DNA of 10,588 bases from DATKZH01 sp964475955 (GTDB lineage Bacteria > Planctomycetota > Planctomycetia > Pirellulales > Thermoguttaceae), in assembly GCA_964475955.1 (NCBI GenBank), contig CAYYZY010000246.1, positions 1-10,588 on the forward strand, in the 5' to 3' direction. Shown one piece after another: positions 7,966 through 10,588 of this stretch; the stretch's first letter is position 1; the number at the start of each line of letters is the position of its first letter. Position numbers and translations under genes: made by a program. The notes below the pieces were generated by a model. The model ran no database searches, had not been told where the DNA came from, and worked only from the letters and a program-made list of their open reading frames with translations.

Positions 7966-10205
7966 CCTTCGGCGCCCTCGGATTCCTGTTCGCCGCCGCC
8001 GCCGCGGCCATCCCGGTGGTCCTGCACATGATCAACCGGCAGCGGGCGAAGGACCTGCCCTTCAGCACGCTCCGGTTCCTGCGGATCAGCGTGGAGAAGA
8101 CGCGCCGCCGCCGCCGCATCCAGGACCTTTTCCTGATGCTTTTGCGCATGGCCGTCTTGATCCTGATCGCCGTCGGACTGGCCAAACCGACGCTGACCAG
8201 CCTCAAGTCGCTCCTGGGCGGCGGGGCCAACACGGCCGTGGCCGTCATCCTCGACAACTCGGCCAGCATGGGCGTGACCGACAGCGATCGCATGCGCTTC
8301 GAAACGGCCCTCGGCGCCGCCATGCAGGTCATGGACGAGCTCGAGGACGGCGACCAGGTCGCCCTTTACCTGACCGGCGGGCCCGACTTCCCCGAACTGG
8401 GCCGGCTCGACCGCTCCCACGAAAAGGTCCGCCAGATCCTCAGCCAGTGCCAGGTCAGCTACGAACGGGCCGACCTGGCCGCCAGGCTCCACGACGCGCG
8501 CAAGCTGCTGGCCAAGTCGGACGCCCCCAACAAGGAGATCTTCGTCATCTCCGACCTCCAGGAACTCTCCTGGGAAGGGCTCGACGAGGACGGCGACGCC
8601 CGCCCCGGCGACTCCGAGGACGAACTCAGCGACGAAGAACGCGAAATCCGCGACGTGCCGATCATCTTCGTCGACTGCCATCGGGCGCCCAAGCCGAACG
8701 TGGCCGTGGTCGAGGTCGACCTGCGCACCGTGGTGCCCATCGCGGGCGTGCCGGTTCAGGCGACCGTCGAGCTGTTCAACGCGGCGCCGGTCCCGCAGCC
8801 GGCCCACCTGGAGCTGTACGTCGACGGGACCAAGTCGTACGACAGCCCCGTGTTGACCGTCGAGCCCGAGGCCCGGCTGAAGCACGACTTCCAGTTCCAG
8901 TTCGCCACCGGCGGCCTTCACCGCGGGGAGATCCGCCTGGTGGGCGACGACGGCTCGAGGCTCGACGACCGCCGCTTCTTCACCATGGAGGTCGACCAGG
9001 GAATCCCCGTGGCGATCGTCGCCAACCAACATGAAATCCCCTACCTGGAAGACTCCTTCTACCTCGAGCAGGCGCTGGCGCCGGCCAAGGCGGAGGGCTG
9101 GGCGATCCGCACCACCCGGCTCACGGCCGCCGAGCTGACCGCCGAGCCGCTCGACCAGTACGCCGTCGTCTACTGCGTCAACCTGGCGCCGCTCGACGTC
9201 GACGCCGCCGAGCGCCTGCGCACCTACGTCGAGCACGGTGGCAACCTGGTGTGGCTCTGCGGCAACAACGTCGAGGCGCCCGCCTACAACCGGATGAACG
9301 AGGACGCCCGAGGGCAGCTCCTTCCCGCGCCGCTCGTCGACGTGCGCGGCGCCGCCGCGGCCGACGATCGCGACAGTTGGCACGTCGCCTTCCTCGACCA
9401 GGAGCACAAGGCCCTGGAGCACCTGATCGAGCCGGCGTCGCTCTACCAGTCGGTGCTGGTCTACAAGCACGCGCGCATCGACGCGGGCGGCGCGCCCGAA
9501 GCCTCCGTCCTGGCCCGGCTCGACGACGGCGAGCCGCTTTTGGTCCAGCGACGGGTGGAACGGGGCTCGGTGACCCTGCTGGGCACCAGCGCGCACATCG
9601 ACTGGACCAACCTGCCGCTGCGGCCCATCTTCCTGCCGCTGGTGGCGCGGCTCACCTTCGAGTTGGCCGGGGCCGAGCAGGCGCGGCACCAGGCCCTGGC
9701 CGGCTCGCCGATCGTGATCCCTTTCGGCGAGGAGATACGCCCCAGGGCCGTCGAGGTGCTGCCCCCCTCCGGCGCGACGATCCGCCTCAGCCTGGAAGAG
9801 GACGACCAGGGCGATCCGCCCGACGAGTTCCGCTACGCCGACACGCACGAGGTGGGCGTTTACGTCCTCCGGATGCTCGAAGCGGTGCGCCCCACCCAGT
9901 ACGCCTACTCGGTCAACCTCGACGCCGACGAGACCAACCCCCGCAAGATCGCCCGGGAGACGCTCGAAGAGCGCTTCGGCGAAACGCCCCTGGTCTTCGC
10001 CGACGACCCGGACGACCTCTCCGGCACGTTCGAGTGGCTCCGCGAGGGGACCAGCCTCTGGGGTCTATTCCTCTCCGCCGTGCTCATCGTGCTCGTGTTC
10101 GAGACCTTCGTCTCCAACCAACTCAGCCCCAAGCAGGACGACGCCCCCCAAACCGCCCCCCCCGGCCTCCGCCGCCTCGCCGGCAAAGCCCCCAGCGCGG
10201 CGTGA
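7962..10205 (+). CDS. BatA-like VWA membrane protein with GATase1-like domain
   Basis: The protein has 747 residues. The N-terminus is a classical BatA domain: helix 1 (about 3-22), LHMINRQRAKDLPFSTLRFL, an Arg-rich stretch at 48-52, then helix 2 (about 55-75). The VWA domain carries DNSAS at 98-102 and Asp198 in VISDLQ. The position expected for the MIDAS threonine is Ala170 (ERADLAARL). An acidic insertion (about 207-232, DEDGDARPGDSEDELSDEER) follows the last MIDAS residue. A CARDB/Ig-like segment comes next. A GATase1-like domain spans about 345-445 (VAIVANQHEIPYLED, YAVVYCVNL, GGNLVWLCG), with no confident catalytic triad. A beta-rich region and a C-terminal anchor (about 699-717) end the protein, with a short Pro-rich tail. 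The start ATG overlaps the DUF58 stop (ATGA) without a clear ribosome site, implying translational coupling. Architecture parallels the first operon gene. Confidence 0.9.
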   Translation: MTFGALGFLFAAAAAAIPVVLHMINRQRAKDLPFSTLRFLRISVEKTRRRRRIQDLFLMLLRMAVLILIAVGLAKPTLTSLKSLLGGGANTAVAVILDNSASMGVTDSDRMRFETALGAAMQVMDELEDGDQVALYLTGGPDFPELGRLDRSHEKVRQILSQCQVSYERADLAARLHDARKLLAKSDAPNKEIFVISDLQELSWEGLDEDGDARPGDSEDELSDEEREIRDVPIIFVDCHRAPKPNVAVVEVDLRTVVPIAGVPVQATVELFNAAPVPQPAHLELYVDGTKSYDSPVLTVEPEARLKHDFQFQFATGGLHRGEIRLVGDDGSRLDDRRFFTMEVDQGIPVAIVANQHEIPYLEDSFYLEQALAPAKAEGWAIRTTRLTAAELTAEPLDQYAVVYCVNLAPLDVDAAERLRTYVEHGGNLVWLCGNNVEAPAYNRMNEDARGQLLPAPLVDVRGAAAADDRDSWHVAFLDQEHKALEHLIEPASLYQSVLVYKHARIDAGGAPEASVLARLDDGEPLLVQRRVERGSVTLLGTSAHIDWTNLPLRPIFLPLVARLTFELAGAEQARHQALAGSPIVIPFGEEIRPRAVEVLPPSGATIRLSLEEDDQGDPPDEFRYADTHEVGVYVLRMLEAVRPTQYAYSVNLDADETNPRKIARETLEERFGETPLVFADDPDDLSGTFEWLREGTSLWGLFLSAVLIVLVFETFVSNQLSPKQDDAPQTAPPGLRRLAGKAPSAA

Positions 10206-10234
10206 TCGCGCGGACAGGGGCGGCGCAGCAACAA

Positions 10235-10290
10235 ACCCCAAAGGGTGCCTGGGGTCGAGCCGCGAGGCACGAGCGGCGAGCCCCCAGCCC
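10235..10290. repeat. GC-rich hairpin repeat in the convergent spacer
   Basis: CTGGGG (10249-10254) pairs with CCCCAG (10282-10287), and inside it GCCGC (10259-10263) pairs with GCGGC (10273-10277) around a nine-base loop, with an unpaired internal bulge between the stems. The wording (GGTGCCTGGGGTCGAG ... GCGAGCCCCCAG) resembles a dispersed intergenic repeat I recall from planctomycetes. It begins about 30 bases after the operon's last stop. No T-run follows. Confidence 0.55.
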
Positions 10291-10316
10291 GCCGCCATCT
10301 GAAGGCTCGCTGACCT

Positions 10317-10332
10317 CAACCCCACGGGGTTG
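10317..10332. other. Perfect seven-pair hairpin between convergent genes
   Basis: CAACCCC and GGGGTTG pair perfectly around a two-base loop (AC). It lies between the operon end (10205) and the stop of the minus-strand gene (10486). It could help terminate transcription from either side, but neither strand has a T-run after it, so a canonical intrinsic terminator is not supported. The remaining spacer 10333-10483 shows nothing I can name. Confidence 0.4.
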
Positions 10333-10483
10333 TGGAGCAACAAGAGGCCCAGCGGCGATCCTCTCGTTGCCCCGCAACACCGACCAATTCGCGAATCCGT
10401 CGAACGAACTGGCAAACCACGCTCCGCAAATTCGCCACCCGCGAGTTCATCGGGGCCACCCGCCCATCGCACGAACGACGACC

Positions 10484-10588
10484 CTACTCCCGCCCGGCCT
10501 TCTCGAAGACGAGGAGGAACCGGTCGGGTGCGGGCGGCGGCTCCTGGGCTCGTAGCGCGAAGCCCGCCTCGGCCATCTCGCGCTTCAC
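10484..10588 (-). CDS. C-terminal end of a probable SAM-dependent methyltransferase (partial)
   Basis: A minus-strand frame stays open from the right edge to a TAG at 10484-10486, giving 34 codons. Of these, 31 end in G or C, as expected for a real gene in this genome. The peptide contains KREMAEAGFALRAQ followed by DRFLLVFEKAGRE. The pattern of a helix ending in AEAGF, then a strand of the type FLLVFEK, is typical of the C-terminal end of class I methyltransferases, where the last two strands close the Rossmann-like sheet. The catalytic and SAM-binding parts lie beyond the window, so the assignment rests on this short tail only. It converges with the VWA operon and is probably unrelated to it. 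A competing plus-strand frame over the same bases has no recognisable content. Confidence 0.6.
   Translation of the reverse strand: MKREMAEAGFALRAQEPPPAPDRFLLVFEKAGRE

Noticed and set aside
7917..9848. A 643-codon minus-strand open frame opposite the BatA-like gene
   Set aside because: Antisense shadow: composition is dominated by Val, Gly, His, Asp and Arg, with no recognisable domain, while the plus strand encodes a clear BatA/VWA protein.
10317..10332. Intrinsic terminator of the VWA operon
   Set aside because: The stem is perfect but no T-run follows on either strand, so it is kept only as a hairpin of unknown role.
9251..10555. A 434-codon plus-strand frame running past the operon end
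   Set aside because: An Arg/Pro/Ala-rich shadow of the BatA-like gene that then crosses repeats and the minus-strand methyltransferase tail.

Overview
The window is high-GC bacterial DNA. It looks planctomycete, most likely from the Pirellulales/Planctomycetia. The basis is the gene set (a BatA-type VWA protein, a cytoplasmic DUF58 protein, a large two-plus-one-helix VWA protein and a DUF4175-like giant) and GC-rich hairpin repeats between genes that resemble elements I recall from planctomycete genomes. This assignment rests on family recognition, not on a database search.

Layout: a very large membrane-anchored protein (52-3459, minus strand) is transcribed away from everything else. A 522-base divergent intergenic region (3460-3981) holds two groups of palindromes: three evenly spaced 15-bp palindromes, and a compact cloverleaf-like cluster of four hairpins. 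Next come a small exported protein of unknown function (3982-4680, plus) and a 142-base gap carrying a repeated, hairpin-forming element. A tightly coupled three-gene plus-strand operon follows: large VWA membrane protein (4823-7069), DUF58 protein (7066-7965) and BatA-like VWA membrane protein (7962-10205). Both junctions are four-base ATGA overlaps. A 278-base convergent spacer with another repeat element precedes the C-terminal end of a minus-strand gene, probably a SAM-dependent methyltransferase, cut by the right edge.

How the genes work together: in many bacteria DUF58 and BatA-type VWA proteins are encoded with a MoxR AAA+ ATPase. They are thought to form an envelope-associated, metal-dependent, chaperone-like or assembly complex. 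Here the DUF58 protein would be the cytoplasmic adaptor. The two VWA proteins each have N-terminal helix pairs, a VWA domain, a GATase1-like domain and a C-terminal anchor helix, and would be its membrane partners. The divergent DUF4175-like protein, with helices followed by Ig-like and coiled-coil regions, is a plausible further envelope partner. No MoxR gene is present in the window.

I found no strong evidence for a defence system, mobile element, CRISPR array or RNA gene. The most useful oddities are the intergenic repeats (one creates a misleading upstream start codon), the apparent loss of the MIDAS threonine in the BatA-like protein, and a possible internal duplication in the small exported protein.
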